The notes: generated by a model from the sequence alone, not told the origin. Counted from the stretch's first letter, positions 37,801-52,800 are shown. The stretch is DNA of 64,000 nt from Agriotes lineatus (GCA_940337035.1 CALNHX010001051.1:186001-250000); one strand, 5' to 3'. Program-made: numbers and translations.

Positions 37801-40800
37801 CTTCAAATGAAGAACTTTAATCTTTAATTTTACTTGCAAGTGGTGGCCAACCTGACTGTAGTATACTAAACTTGAACTCTGTTTACAAATAACACGCTGG
37901 GAATAATCCCTTTCCTAGATTATTATCTGCATTCGTCTGTGCGGTTTGCAAATACGCCGGTCTAAGCATGCAGCGAATACATTTGCTGTGAACCAATGTT
38001 TGGTCAGCTACATTTCTAGGTAAAGCAATGACTTACGCCATCTGTCAAGCGCGTACAGAAGTACTTTCAGCGTAACGTCACGTCCATTGAGTTTAGACAT
38101 CTAGGTATATATAATCTTTAACAGCGCTGAAACCGGCTTCTCTGTGGAAAATATTAAAGCCAGGTTAGTTACTATAATCAACCACCTCCATTCACTGCAC
38201 AAACCAGTGAAACTGAGAGAACTGGAAGCTTAACAATCCATGATGCAATCTTGCGATACCTGGGAAGACGCCCAGATTGGCGCCCCCACTGAGTCACGCG
38301 TACAATGTATGCGTCGGCTGAATTCGAGGATTAAAACCAGCGCATTTATAGAATAGACAACTTCGCCTAGTTCATTTGTTAACGGAATTTAAATGCATTT
38401 CGTGCTGTCGGAGATTGACTTTGCATATACAGTTGCACATTAGCGCAATATTTAAGGTGTTTTCATGCATGTAGCATACATCCTTTTTATTTGAGTATTG
38501 TGTATTTTTCCTTGTATTTGTATGCAATAATGTGAATAGAAACAGCTGACGCGTGTAGATAATTAAAGCATTATTAACAGCTTCCATGTGAGTTTGGACG
38601 TCGTTCATTCTTGTTGTTTTATGTACATGTATTCTCTTGTATTTATGTTTTTCTTACAGATTATATATCTTTTTATGTAAACTCTTGGGTTTTTATTGCT
38701 GGCAGTGTTTGCATGCATCATTTCAGAGCAACTCCAAAACAATATTAGCCTTCCCTTAGCCGCACTGACGATGTTCGAGTCTTATACCTCTCCAACTGTT
38801 TGAGCTAATGAACCCAGGGCAATATAAATTAAGAGTACAGTAGAGTATAGCGCTAAGTATAAAGCCGCATTACAATACGTAGGACTCTCAGTCACCTGTG
38901 AGAACAGTCCAGTGCAGTGCAGTTATGGACCTAGCATTGCTGTTTTTTATTTCTGTCGATGTAGCCTGGTTGTCCTGTATCCCAACGCTCCATGATCGCA
39001 CAGACTATACCTATAGTAACAAAGGCACTGTTTTACACTACTCATTCGATTTAATACAAACTGAAGAAAATATCTTACGCCTATGATATGATATCGTGTG
39101 TTCTGGCTGGCAAAAGTATGTGTCTGAACGGCTCCATAAATGGCAAATCAATATTCAAGATACAGAATTTGTTGCCGGCGACCGAAAGGGCCGGGTACCA
39201 TAATTCAGTATCGCGATACTGCATGCGTCGCCTGATGCAGTGTGAAAAGCTCCATTTGAACGTGAGTATTTTCTGTATCTGGGATATCGTTATCTCGTAT
39301 ACAGTATCCACGTCTGAAAGGGGCCGGCCTAATATGCGAACTACATTTTTATAACATTTCTATTAAGACCTGCTCGATATAATATAATCACATTTTAACA
39401 TAGCATTGTGAAGTAAGCTTTCTAACTAAAGAAATTTAAAGTTATTTTGCTTATATCAATTTTTTATGTGCATGCATTTGATAATTCACAACTTATTTTT
39501 TAATGCTTTTATTGGTACAGTTAATATTATGGGTGATTATAAACGCTATTCCATCAAGTTGCCTTTGAAATATTTGTTGTATGAATAATATGTTGGTGAC
39601 ACTGTAAGTCTATGTCAAATTTGAAGTTATCAGGTTAGGTTTTCCGTCAGTTTTGACACAGACTGACGCAAAACTTAACCTGCTAACCTCGAATTTGACA
39701 TAGACTGACGCAAAACCTAACCTGCTAACCTCGAATTTGACAGTGACTTACAGTGCCACCAACATATTATTCATACAACAAATATTTCAAATTGATGGAA
39801 AAGCGTTTATAATCACCCGGTATAAACTAACTAGTAAGTTTATACATTATATTTTTGTCATTGATTGTATTCACACATAATAATTTCACATACAATCCTA
39901 CTTACCCTTTTCTGATTTTCATAATCCTTATTTCTCACAGCCCCTCGTCCTTCATCATTGTACACTCCCATCAAATAATCCGACAATAGCTGCATAGCTT
40001 CACCTTCATCTTGGCATTTCAGCAACTTGTCCTGATTCCAGTCCAAGATCATCAAAGCAATTTGAAAAATCACCTTAGCACCATCGTAGAAAAAACAATC
40101 CATTATGTTCACCGCACTTTCGTAAGGCATGACACTCAGGAAAATCGTCAAGAACCACGACAAGGAAATTATGTTTATCATCCCCAACTGTTCGAGCTTC
40201 GTATGCAGGGACGACAAATATTCCGATATCAACTTGTCCAAAACCCCTTGGTCAACCACAGCCCCAACAACTCTCGTGTTATAATAGTCAGGGAGCAAAT
40301 TCTCACACAGAGTTGCTAAGAGCCAGAAAGCTTCCTCCTCGGCACAGTATATCAGCAAAACGGACGCTACAATGTTCATTGCCTGGCAATACCCAATGTT
40401 GGGGTTACGCAAAGCGTAGGCACATAAAATCCTGCGCAAGGCATCGATTCCGACTTCATTCTGAAATGCAGGATGCTCAGGAAGGGACCGGTGAAGGTCA
40501 CGTTCAATTTCATCATTCGCTGTTGAGTGCTTCAGGAGAGCTTGGTCCACAAGGGATCGGTAATAACCTGCATATGTGGCTTTTTCATTCGCAGCACCTG
40601 CGGAGAAAAATTAATTTTATATGCTCAACCGAGATAAACGGATAAAATAAAAAGTATCGAGGAAAAATAATAATCTCACCTGAAAATGACATCCATATAT
40701 CCATTCTGAGGCTGTCAGGAATTCCTTGTAAAACCAATTTGGCTACATCTGTAGTTCTATACATAGATATGCCACGGCCAAATTCATTAAAATGCAGTTC

Positions 40801-43800
40801 CCACAGTTTCTCCTTTGCTTTTTGCTTTCTTGAAACGTCTGGTATTGGACTGAGAGGAAATAGAGTCATCAAGGGCGGCTGACACTTCCACGATGTTATT
40901 TCTTCTGATGATATTGAGTGAGCATCACCACTGCTGGTGTTACTTCTTATGCTCAATGTCTCAAGCGAACTAAAAATAATTATTTTCAAAAATCACTTGC
41001 TCTTTCATATTCTTTAAAATATCAAGAAGTTTTTTTATTGATTCAGTGAGAAAAAGATAAATTCAGTTCAATCAATTAAAATATTGTAAAATTTTATGTA
41101 GTTTACGCATATTCCACTTGCAATTCACAAAGCAGCAAATAAATATTTTAAAAAAAGCAATAACCAAAGAAGCACTGGAGGTGGCTCAGTTGTAAACCCT
41201 CTGGTTTGAAGCTAGAAAATTTGAGTTCGAACACCAATAACTTCAATGGTCACAAAAATCTTGTGTCGACTCCACTGCGATTCCCCAATTTGGCTTTGGC
41301 AACCATGGGGTCTTAATGCCTGCAGTGGGAATGGAACAACACGCCTGATAAGGTCACTAGGTCAACACACTAAAGTGTATTGATCTAGTGACCTTAAAGC
41401 CTGACAATGAATACTGCACTCTACATTTTTTTAAAATTTGCAAGTATGAGTCACAAATCTAGACACTGCCATAATAGTTGGTACTTTATTTCATTACTAG
41501 CATTCTAAAGTCAAATATTATACAATCATCTTGAAAAATACAATTTATTAATACTCATTGCGCTTGCCCCGGATTCGGAATACAGAGTTGGAGCGCACCT
41601 GTGATGCTTGCGCAGCAACCATTGTGTGAGGTGTGTGTCTTGGTGATGTGTTGACCTTGTTACTCTATCTCTTAGGTCTGTGGTTGTGAGTAGAGCACAG
41701 TTAATTTGGTGCCCAACTGTGAATGGTCTCACCGAGCCCGGTTCAAATCGCCAAGGCTACGGAAAATTCAGACCCCCGCGGGATTCGAACCGAGGACTTG
41801 CTTAATGCAAGCCTGGTGCTTACCCAACTGCGCCATGCGGCTTCTTTCAACAGTGTTAGTAATAGAAAAAATTCTCTTCCCACATAAAACACACCACAAA
41901 ATAACATGGACGAGCCCTGATAGCACAAAACCAAATTAATCATATAAAAATTAGCAGGAAATTTAGGCACTTCCTACTAGACGTCAAGAATAAAAGGGGA
42001 ACCGACGTTGACAGTGACCATAACCTGATAATAGTTGAAATCCAACTAAAGATGGCAAAAATTGTTAAAGATCAAACAAGCAGCAGGACAAATAGTATAT
42101 TACAGCCCGAGATGGGAAGTGTTTCATTACTGTCGAGAGATTAGCTAGCTGATTGAGACGCAAAGCGTCGAAATCAGCTATTATCTCGAAACTAAGGAAA
42201 CTTCCTGTCGAGGTTTGTATACTATTTTATTCGCAACCACTTTATTCTGAACACTAATTGGAAAAATTATTATATTATGATACGACAGGTTGCGACGCGC
42301 ATGAATGGATCAACAAGATTCCCAGTGTCCCTACCTACTCAGCGGTCGGGAATGTACTTCCCGCACTTGAGCGGGAAGTGAGTGCGGGAAGTAGCGGGCT
42401 GAAATGTACGACTTCCCCCACTCAAATGAGGTCAGGAATGTTAACATTACATATATGGTCGCGAATAAACTAGATTTACAACAGTCCTGAAATAACGAAA
42501 ATATACCTAGGCGAACTAAGGAAGAAATACGAAATATTAACGAGGAATGGGTACTAATAAAAAACAGTTTCAACGTGATGAGTGAAGAAATATTGGAATC
42601 TATATTAAAAAGAAAATATGAATGGATAACCGAAGAGAAGTGGAAAAAAAATCAAAATAGAAAAGAAATACAAGAACGGTTATTGAACGAAAATATTGCA
42701 GCAAAGCATGAACTAAGAGGACAATAACAAAAATGAGGAGTGAAATACAGAAAAGTGTAAAAAGTCATAAAAGAAGATGGATAGAAAATAATGCAAGCAG
42801 AAGAGGTTGTTTGTCAGATAACAAGGAAATTGTTATTATTTATTTAGTTTACAATAGTAAGCAAGTAAAAAAAACTCGATAAGACTATTGATTTAATTAT
42901 TAATTATTTAATTATTATATAAAATTATCACATATAATATCATAAAAGCATTCATTCTTTCCGGAAATTTTTTTGAGTGCGTTCCAACAACGTCGTATTA
43001 ATTTGCCCGAGCGGGACCAAGGACAGTGATAACAATTCACAGTAATTGTGACAACTCGAAAATGCGTTGCCTAGAAATAACCCAAGACGCAGCCAAAGAG
43101 GTATGTTATTTGTCAAAATTATAAGGATTTATCACTGCCCGCAAATCACCCTAGCGTTGTTTTCACCCTGTATATACATGATCTACGAAATTATATAAAA
43201 TAATATAAATAAAAAATAACGTATATGCATATTTCTTCTAAATTTGTCAATATACAGGGTGGGCCATTTTAATCGACGCATCCGAATATCTCTGTTGGTA
43301 GCCGAATAAAAACAAATTGTGCAGACAAAAGTTATTCAGGACGATGGGGGTCATTTTACTGTACTAATAACTTTGACCTTGGCGTAAACATTCAAGGTCA
43401 TTTGAAGGTCAAAATAATTTTTTTAATGAAAACCCCTATTTTTGGCGCTGGATTCGGAAAGAGCGAAAACTTTTATGTCCAAAATGGTAGTTTATAACTC
43501 GTTGGAGTGACCTTGAAAAGGTCAAATCAAGGTTAAATGTTAAAAATTCGTCCAGAAGCTGCTTTTCGAATTTGGATGATTTAAGGGCTAACTTAGGGGA
43601 CAATAACCTTGACCATCTTGTCCTTTAGGTCAACTGTGAAGATCATTCGAATGTCAAAGTAACTTTTTTAAATAAAAAATCTCACTATTGTCCTTAAATC
43701 TTACTTTTAGCATTACCCAGAAACAACGACGTGGACGTAGTAAGCTCTGTTTCCTTTGGGGTGCTTGTTTAACGTGAGTCCCCTTGCCTCTCACATTTAG

Positions 43801-46800
43801 GGTGCTTGTTTACCGTGAGTCCCTTGCCTTTCATGTTTGGGGTGCTTTTTTCCCGTGAGTCCCCTTTCCTCTCACGTTTGAAGTGCTTGTTTCTCATGAG
43901 TCCCCTTGCCTCTCACGTTTGGGGTGCTTATTTCCCGTGAGTCCACTTGCCTCTCACGTTTGGGATGCTTGTTGTCCGTGAGTCCCCTTGCCTCTCACAT
44001 TTAGGGTGCTTGTTTACCGTGAGTTCCTTGTCTCTCATGTTTGGGGTGCTTGTTTCCCGTGAGTCCCCTTGCCTCTCACGTTTGAAGTGCTTGTTTCTCA
44101 TGAGTCCCCTTGCCTCTCACGTTTGGGGTGCTTATTTCCCGTGAGTCCACTTGCCTCTCACGTTTGGGATGCTTGTTTTCCGTGAGTCCCCTTGCCTCTC
44201 ACATTTAGGGTGCTTGTTTACCGTGAGTCCCTTGCCTCTCACGTTTGGGGTGCTTGTTTCCCATTAGTCCCCTTGGCTCTCACGTTTGAAGTGCTCGTTT
44301 CTCATGAGTCCCCTTGCCTCTCACGTTTGGGGTGCTTATTTTCCGTGGGTCCCCTTGCCTCTCACTACTATTACTAGCATTATAATTATTAAAGCAAATG
44401 TTCAAAGTTGCCTCCATTTGCTTCAAGACACAAATATAAACGCTTTTGAAAGTGTCACACTGTTCTTAGCAAAGTCTCTCTGGAAATTGCTCCGCAAGCT
44501 CGATTGACACGATCTATTATGTCTGCTGCAGTTTTTGGACGTTTTGTGAAAACGGCATTTTTTAGGAAGCCACATAAATAAAAATCTGGAGATGTCAACT
44601 CTGGTGAACTAGGAGGCCAGTTAACTGGACCTCCCCGTCCGATCCATCTCTCATTATAATTGTCATTTAAAAAGTTACGTACTATTCGCGCAAAGTGTGG
44701 TGGTGCACCATCTTGCTGAAGCCACATTCTTCGTCTTGTCATTAAATCAACATTTTCTAACAATTCTGGCAACCGATCTCTTAGTAACCCTAAATAGCTG
44801 TGTTTATCAACATCTCTTTCAAAAAAATACCAATCAAATAACCATTTATTATGCCACACCACACCATAAGGCTCCATCGGTGTTGATGGTCTACAGGTCT
44901 GTGCCAGTGGGGATTTTCATTTGAGAAATAATGAAAATTATGCTTGTTGATCTGCCCATCACTATAAAATTTAACCTTATCAGAAAACATTACGTATGTA
45001 AAAAAGTCAGGATCTTCTTCAATCATTCTTAAAGCCGACTGGCAGAATTCAATTCGCATTTGAATGTGATTTGGCCTTAATTCTTGAACTAAAGTAATGT
45101 GGTAGACATGATATTTGAGAGTTCTTAGAATTCTTAGAGCCGTTTTTCTTGGTATACCAATTTCTCATTGAATTTGACGGCTGCTAATGTGAAGATTAAC
45201 ATGACAGCTGCTAAGACAGTCACAACACGAGCATCGTTTTCATCATAATCGTGATGCCTGTGCGATACCTTGGAATGACCTTCACAGTTGACTTACGGGA
45301 CAAGATGGTCAAGGTGATTGTCTCCTAAGTCTACTTAAATATTTTTTTTCGTTGACCGCATGTTAATTTCAATATTAATTAATTATTTTTCCTAAAAAAG
45401 GATGGATTAATAGACGTCATTAATACACTTTTTTTGATTAATACACTCTTTTTCATTAATTAACTGTTTTTGTGATTTTGACGTTTTGATATTTTGCATG
45501 GAGGTTAGTTGTATTAATCAAATTTTTTGCCACAAAAAAAGTCAACAAAAAAATTTTGTAATCAACTCGTTTGTTAATGGCCGATTAATAATCTCAACTA
45601 TTAAAGGCACTCACTCGCTATCGCTCGTTCGTGCTTTAAACAGTTTCAATTATTAATCGCCTTCATTAACATACTTGTTGGTTAAATAACTATTTCACCC
45701 TTAAATCATCCAAATTCTAAAAAACAGCTTCTGGACGAGTTTTCAACATTTAACCTTGATTTGACCTTTTCAAGGTCACTCCAAGTTATAAACTATCATT
45801 TTGGACATAAAATTTTCCGCTCTTTCCGAATCCAGCGTCAAAAATAGAGGTCCCATTAAAAAAAATGATTTTGACCTTCAAATGACCTTGAAAGTTGACG
45901 CCAAGGTCAAAGTTATTAATGCAATCAAATGACCCCCATCGTCCTAAATAACTTTTGTCTGCACAATTTGTTTTTATTCAGCTTACCAACGGAGATATTC
46001 GGATGCGTCGATTAAAATGGCCCACCCTGTATAAAACTCGTATGTTATAATCACAGGAAGTTACAGAAATACTAATATCAAACTTGCTGAAATATCATAT
46101 TACAACAAATACATAACTTTAGTAAATATATACAGGGTCCAACAATGATACGGAGGCGGAAGACATTTCTAAAACTGTAAGTTACATAAAAACACTTATA
46201 TAAAAGTTGTAGGTGGTACTAAATATTTTTGAGTATACAGGGTGGCTTAAAAAAGTGTAGAGAATCAAACTTACTTTTTTTAAATGGCACGTCCTATATT
46301 TAGGCAGCTTGGAAAGTTTTGAATTAATTGAAATATTAATCATTTTAAATTCAAGTTGTACAAGCCTTATGTCAACTGCAAAAAATGCTGAATTTGAGGC
46401 ACCTGCAGCAGGTAACGAAAAACAATTGAATGAAAGCAAATGTTACCAATATAGTATATTATGATACTAGTGTATAAGTATGCCTTTAAAGCACGTGCGA
46501 AGAGTTTAGCAGCACGAGACACAGCGGAGTGCTTTTAATGTCGCTAGTGCTTTAATGGTGTGTACACGTGTATCATATGCTACTTTTTGTATGGTCGTAA
46601 CAGAAATATAAAAACTTAGTAGGTGACATTTTTTCCGTCACATTGTGTTACATATTCTAGGTTATGTTGACATTCAAATTTACGACAAAGCGTGTTTTAA
46701 AATAGTATTAAAACACGCCACCAATGGCATGGCAACGTGCTACAAAGACATAATTCGGGCGCTAATATTAAGAGTGCTACAAACGTCACTTTTGACTAAA

Positions 46801-49800
46801 AAAAATTGTCATTTAGACATGATCGTAGAAAAAATTATGTTTTTTGTGAATTATCTTTCGAGTGCAAAGGGTGTAATATATTTAGGTAACTTGGAAAGTT
46901 TTTTTAAAGGAATTTTAAATTCAAGTTGTATAAGTCTTACGTCAACTGCAAAAAAATGCTGAATTTCAGGATGGTGCAGCAGGTAACAAAAAACAATTAA
47001 TTAAAAACGAATGTTACCATAAAATTGTGTTTTTCGTGAATCATCTTTTGAGTGCAAAATGGTGGCTCTGGATATTAATTCTATACAGGGTGCTCAATAC
47101 AAGCAAATTTAATAATTTCGAATTCTTTTGAATTAAATGCCTTGTATATTTTTGTATTTTGAAAAGCCCTCTTAATGGGCTTTCACTTGATTATCTTACT
47201 TTATACTTCTAAATTCAACTGTTTTTCAGATAGCCTAAGCATGTTTGAACATAAAAAATCCCTTTAGATGCTTTATGTTGAGGGATAACAAGCAACATCG
47301 TTAAAATGCAAATTTACACATTTCGAACTCTCAAAACAAAAGTAAAACCCAGGTATAGAAAATAAAAAAAAGAAACAAGATATAACAAACACAAAAAGCA
47401 AGAAAAAAGAAGGAATAATAAATCTAAAAAACAGTAGGAAATGAAATATCAGAAAAAAGCTCATTAAAAAGCTTTTAAAAAATACAGAGATATACACCGA
47501 TAGAGTGGGAGAAATATTTGAACATTTAGGGTAATTACGTATAGGATTTTGACATATTCGTTTTTTTTATCTGATTTCATTCGACACTGTAATTAATTAT
47601 TCCTGCATTTCTTGTTTTATTATGTTTATTCTCTCTTGTATCAACAATAACTGGATTTTTATTTTCTAAACCTGGTTTTGCTTTGTTTGGAAAGCTCAAG
47701 TGTTTAAATTATCATTTTAATGTTGTTTGTTTGTTATCCCTTGAAATAAAGCATGTTAAGACGCTTAATTTGTTTATCTACGCATATATCGCATATCTGA
47801 AAAACAGTATAAAGTGATATATCAAAAAAAGCTCATTAAAAGAAATTTTCAAAAATATTAAGTTAGCAAATGTTAAGCACCCTGTATAGCATTAATAGCT
47901 TAAAAGATTTAAACGAAGAAAATGGGAAAATCACACAAAAACAAGAAATAACAAAAATGTTATCAAACACGATACTAAAGTTGCACCACCTAGAGGACCT
48001 AAATGTAATCTGTCAAATTTATCAGACCATATATTTAATACTTCTATATTGCTAGTAGGGCCTGGGAACGGGCGAAAACATTACGGCACCGACATAGTCT
48101 CTCACTGAGTACTACACGTCTCATGCGCATGCCTGGAATTCGAACTGCACAGCTTCGTTCACGTGTTCGCAGACGACACTTGCACGCCCATGCAACCCTT
48201 GTGCACATTGCAGCAAGTCCGTAGAAACAGATGGTTGTCTGTCGCACTTATGCTGTGACCTCCCCACTTACAGGCACTAGCAATATAGTGGTATTAAATA
48301 TATGGAACCAACAACCAAAGCGGTTGTCAAATGTTATGTTTGAAATTCTAAAATACGCTAATGGACTGTCATCCTAGTCTAACCTAAAAATTTAATTTTG
48401 ATAGTTTTACTACTGGACACCAGATTTTCAGAAAATGGCAATGTAGATTTTTGCAATTTGGCCAAAATACATGTTGCCATTCAGCGTAGTGTCACTACCT
48501 GTCAGGAATCTTTTATGTCAGAAATGTCATCTAGGTACTCTAGCACCACCCCATGGAAAAGAAGAAAAACACCAAATATTAATAACAACAGAAGAGATAA
48601 TAGGTACGCACTAAGGAATACATGCAAAACAAGAAGGCCCTAGGTGAGGATGAAATAGTAATTGAAATGGTTAAGTACGGAGGCGACTCAACAATAAAAC
48701 TACTCCAAATACTATATAACTAGGGATCGACCAATATGGGTTTTTTGGCCGATACCGATATAATCGAGGCCGATACGCCGATATATTATCATTGCTCTCT
48801 CCCACTACTTTTTGACTATATGCATGCACGTGTGCGCCACTGCTTGCTGGATTCGGGCAGGGTAATCCCCTAAATACGAACTCAGGTTTGAAAAGTTTCA
48901 AGAAAGGAAATAACCACAAGTTGAAGAACTATAGACCCATTAGTCTGCTATCAGCCCTCTATAAACTCTTTTCTAGAATAATAACACAACGACTAACGAA
49001 CAAATTACACAGCTTTCAGCCAGAAGAACAGGCCGGTTTTAAAAGAATTGTATAGTACTCTAGACCACTTACGAACAATGAGATTGTTAGTTGAAAGAGC
49101 ATATTAATATTCTATACCAATATGGATAGCAATGGTGGACTATGAAAAAGCATTTGACTTGATAGAGTTGTGGGCAATCTAAATGCTCTAAGTCACAGTC
49201 GAATAGATTACAGATATGCAAAAATTATTATCAGATATGCAGATTGTCTCGATTTTTTTTTTTAAATAGGAAACTGATGGGGTTCGGAGAAGGGCTATTA
49301 TTTATCCATGGACACTATTAAATTTAATGTAATGTCTTTGTACCGTATCTGTCACATTTTATTGAAAACAGATATTTAGTTTTCTGATAATTTGGAATAA
49401 GTTCAATTTATTAGAATGACTTACACACTGGAAGAAAAAATACAAATAATCAAATGGATTTATGGGGGTAATGCAATTACCGATACCATTAATTTATTTA
49501 TAATTTTGAAAATCGTTCTATTCCATCTCCATCAACTGTGTTCAAGACAGTGAAACATTTTGAACAAAGTGGGTGTATTGCAAAGTGCAGAAAATGTCAT
49601 CCAAACAACGGCAATCACATCAATGCTAAAAAGGAAGAACGTAAGTTGATGGTTTGAGCATGGGTGGAGTAGATTCTTCTAAATCTTGCCTACAAGCTGC
49701 TGAAGAAATAGGTACCAATAAGGACACCGTCCAAAGAATTTTACAAAAAGAAAGATATCATTCTTATAAAATAGCTACCAGTCAACAGATCTTTTCAGAA

Positions 49801-52800
49801 GATAAAGCAAGAAGAATGGTCTTCTGCGAAGATATTATGGAGAGGGCAAATAATGACGATAAGTTCTTACATATATTGCAGACCAATCCAATTGGATTAT
49901 TTTTAATCACGTGAGTCAGTTTGACAAATCAGATCACACTTGAAGTGAAAACGACCCTAGAGTGAATTTCAATCACCATAGAAACTACCTAATTAAATTT
50001 CAGTAGTATCCTATGACAAGTTGGTAGCACTGTAAATCTAAGTCAAATTTGAGGTTAGCAGGTTAGGTTTTCCGTCAGTCTGTGTCAAAACTGACGCAAA
50101 ACCTAACCTCGAATTTGACACAGACTTACAGTGCCACCAACATTATAAAGGGTGTTCATTAGAATTTGTGGTCTAGTCGGCTTTGGAACTGATGAAGTCA
50201 TGTCGTACATTAAATCATATGGCTGATACCTGACAATGTAAGTCTATGTCAAATTCGAGGTTAGCAGGTTAGTTTTTCCGTCAGTTTTGACACAGACTGA
50301 CGCAAAACCTAACCTGCTAACCTCGAATTTGACTTAGATTTATAGTGCCACCAGCTTGTCATATAGGATACTCTTCTTCTTCTTCTTTTTCAACCATTAT
50401 CAGTCCACTCTTGAACGTAGGTCTCTTCCATTTTCTTCCATCTTTCCCTGTCCTGTGCAATGTTCATCCACCGCTTACTTGCCACACTTCTAATATCATC
50501 TACCCACCTTTTTTGGGGGCGTCCCACGCTTCTTTTTGTTTGTCTTGGCCGCCATTCTGTAATTTTGTATACCCATCTGTCTTTGTTCTGTCTAGCCACA
50601 TGACCAGCCCACTGCCACTTCATTTTAGCAATTTTCTCGACTACATCAGAGATTGTTGTTTTTCGTCTAATGTCCTCGTTTCTAATTTTATCTCGGAGTG
50701 AGATACCAAGCATGCTTCGTTCCATAGCCCTTTGTGTAGTTTTGAGTTTTTTGGCGTAGGCTTTAGTTAGGCGTATCGTTTCCATTCCGTATGTATTGAC
50801 TGGCAAGACACACATGTTATACACTTTTTTTCTTAAATTTATGGGAATTTTATTGTTCTTAAGAATGTATCCCAGTTTTCCGTAAGCCGCCCACGCAAGT
50901 CTAACTCTTCTGGTAACTTCGGCATGTTGGTTCTCTTTCCCTAATTTTATAATGTGACCGAGATAGGCGTACTCCTTGACACATTCAATATAATTCTTGT
51001 CTATGTCTACATTGGCATCTTCAGTTGTCATTACTTTTGTCTTGTTGTAATTCATTTTTAGGCCAATATTTGATGCTACTTGGTTTAGTTGTTGCACCAT
51101 TTCAGTTAGTTCGTTTATGTTGTTCCCTATTACAACAATGTCGTCTGCGAACCTAAGATGGTTAAGTCGGGAGCCATCAACGTTAATGCCTTTTTCATCC
51201 CATTGTAATTTCTTGAAAACATCCTCAAGAGCCAAGGTAAACAATTTGGGCGATATAGAATCCCCTTGTCTTACTCCTCTTTCTAGAGGTATTTTACTGG
51301 TCGTGGCAGTGTCATCTATCTTAATGTGCATCGATGCCTGTTTGTAGATGTTTTCTATTATTTGTATATATCTGGAATCTACTCTTGCGTTTTCTAAAGA
51401 GTTTAGAACTGACCAAATTTCGACGGAGTCAAACGCCTTCTGAAAGTCGATGAAAGCTAGGTGTATTGGAATATTATACTCTGTGCATTTCTCTATCAAA
51501 GTACGTATAGTATATATGTGGTCTATTGTACTGAACCCTCGTCTAAAGCCAGCCTGTTCTACTGGCTGATAGAAATCCAACTTTGTCGTCAAGCGATTCG
51601 TTATTATTTTTGTGAACAATTTATATAGGTGCGACAAAAGAGATATTGGTCGATAATTTTCTACGTTCATATTGTCCCCCTTTTTGAAGATAAGTATAAC
51701 TTCTGAACTGCACCATTCCAGTGGAATTTTTCCGTAATGAAGGCATTTATTTAGCAGGATTTTGATTGCTTCTTTCATGGATTTCCCTCCTAGTTTCAAC
51801 ATTTCAGTCGTTATTTGGTCTTCTCCCGGACATCTGTTATTCTTCATTTGCCGTAGTGTTATATCTATTTCATTTTCCGTAATCTCCGGTATTTCCTCTG
51901 ATCCTATATTTAGAATGATCTTCTTTGTGGGTGTTTGTGTTTGTGGTCGTGTTATATTGGATGAGTATAATTTCTTATAGAACCTCTCCAGGGCGTTAAT
52001 AATGTCTTTTTATCTTGGACTATCACATTATTTTCATCTCTTATTTTTGTCATCTTCGTTTTTCCCTTACATAGTTTTGAATGTAATATTTTCATTTTAC
52101 AATTATCATCTATGGTTTCTTGTATAAGCTTTGTGTTGTGATGTCTTTTATCTTTTCGGATTTCTTTTTTCACCATTTTGTTGAGCTCTTTAAAACTGTC
52201 TGATGTTCTATCTGTTCTGTTTCTTCTTGTCTCTAATAGTTTTAGCGTGTTAGAACTTAATTTCGAATCTCTATAATTTTTCATACGTGAACATATTGTC
52301 TTGTTTGAGGTTCTTATAGTTTTTATAATTGTATCCGCAAGTTGGTCTATATCCATTTGTTCTAGTCTGTTTATTGGTATTAGTCTCTTAGTCCAGTCAA
52401 GATGTACATCCGTGCTTGCAAAAGGTCCGGTCGTTCTAAATTTTTTATATGTTGTTAGGACCTGAACCAATATTAAAAAAACAGATTTGCAATTTCCAAA
52501 GTGCTGTGCGAGCGGCGGTGTACCCAAAAAACCATGAAATTTTCGGACTGTTTTCAGTTTTTGCTCAATATCTCAGTGAAGGAAGGGTCTGACCGGTATA
52601 GTCATTCTACATACTTTTAAAGTAGACTAAATTTGCTACAATTTGAGACCAGGGCGAGCTCTATACAGCCATTGGTTCCCAAGATACAGTTCTTCGAAAA
52701 TAGGCAATTTTTTCCAAAAAGTGAATTTTTTTTAAATGGTCACCTAGTTTGTGAAATATCTTCTAAAATACGCATCCCACGTCAAATGAAGTTATAGTAA

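Larger units (their letters stand above)
43253..46031 (-). mobile_element. Tc1/mariner-superfamily element with long TIRs
   Basis: The ends TACAGGGTGGGCCATTTTAA and its inverse begin TIRs of about 340-440 bp (43253 to about 43690, and about 45690-46031). Both flanks are TA (43251-43252 and 46032-46033), the target expected for Tc1/mariner. It carries a broken minus-strand transposase and a 40-bp minisatellite (43745-44370). Confidence 0.88.

Noticed and set aside
38898..38924. Upstream extension of the 38925 frame
   Set aside because: It would need a GTG start. The first ATG is at 38925.
40011..40645. Plus-strand frames over the TBC-domain exon
   Set aside because: They are shadows of exon 10, whose minus-strand product is strongly conserved.
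41735..41852. Functional tRNA gene
   Set aside because: Box A and B are good but the acceptor stem does not pair and the anticodon arm is unclear. A SINE head fits better.
43745..44370. CRISPR-like array
   Set aside because: The units are directly adjacent with no unique spacers, in a eukaryotic transposon.
43947..44377. Plus-strand frames with repeated SRESPCLSRLG peptides
   Set aside because: They are translations of the 40-bp minisatellite.
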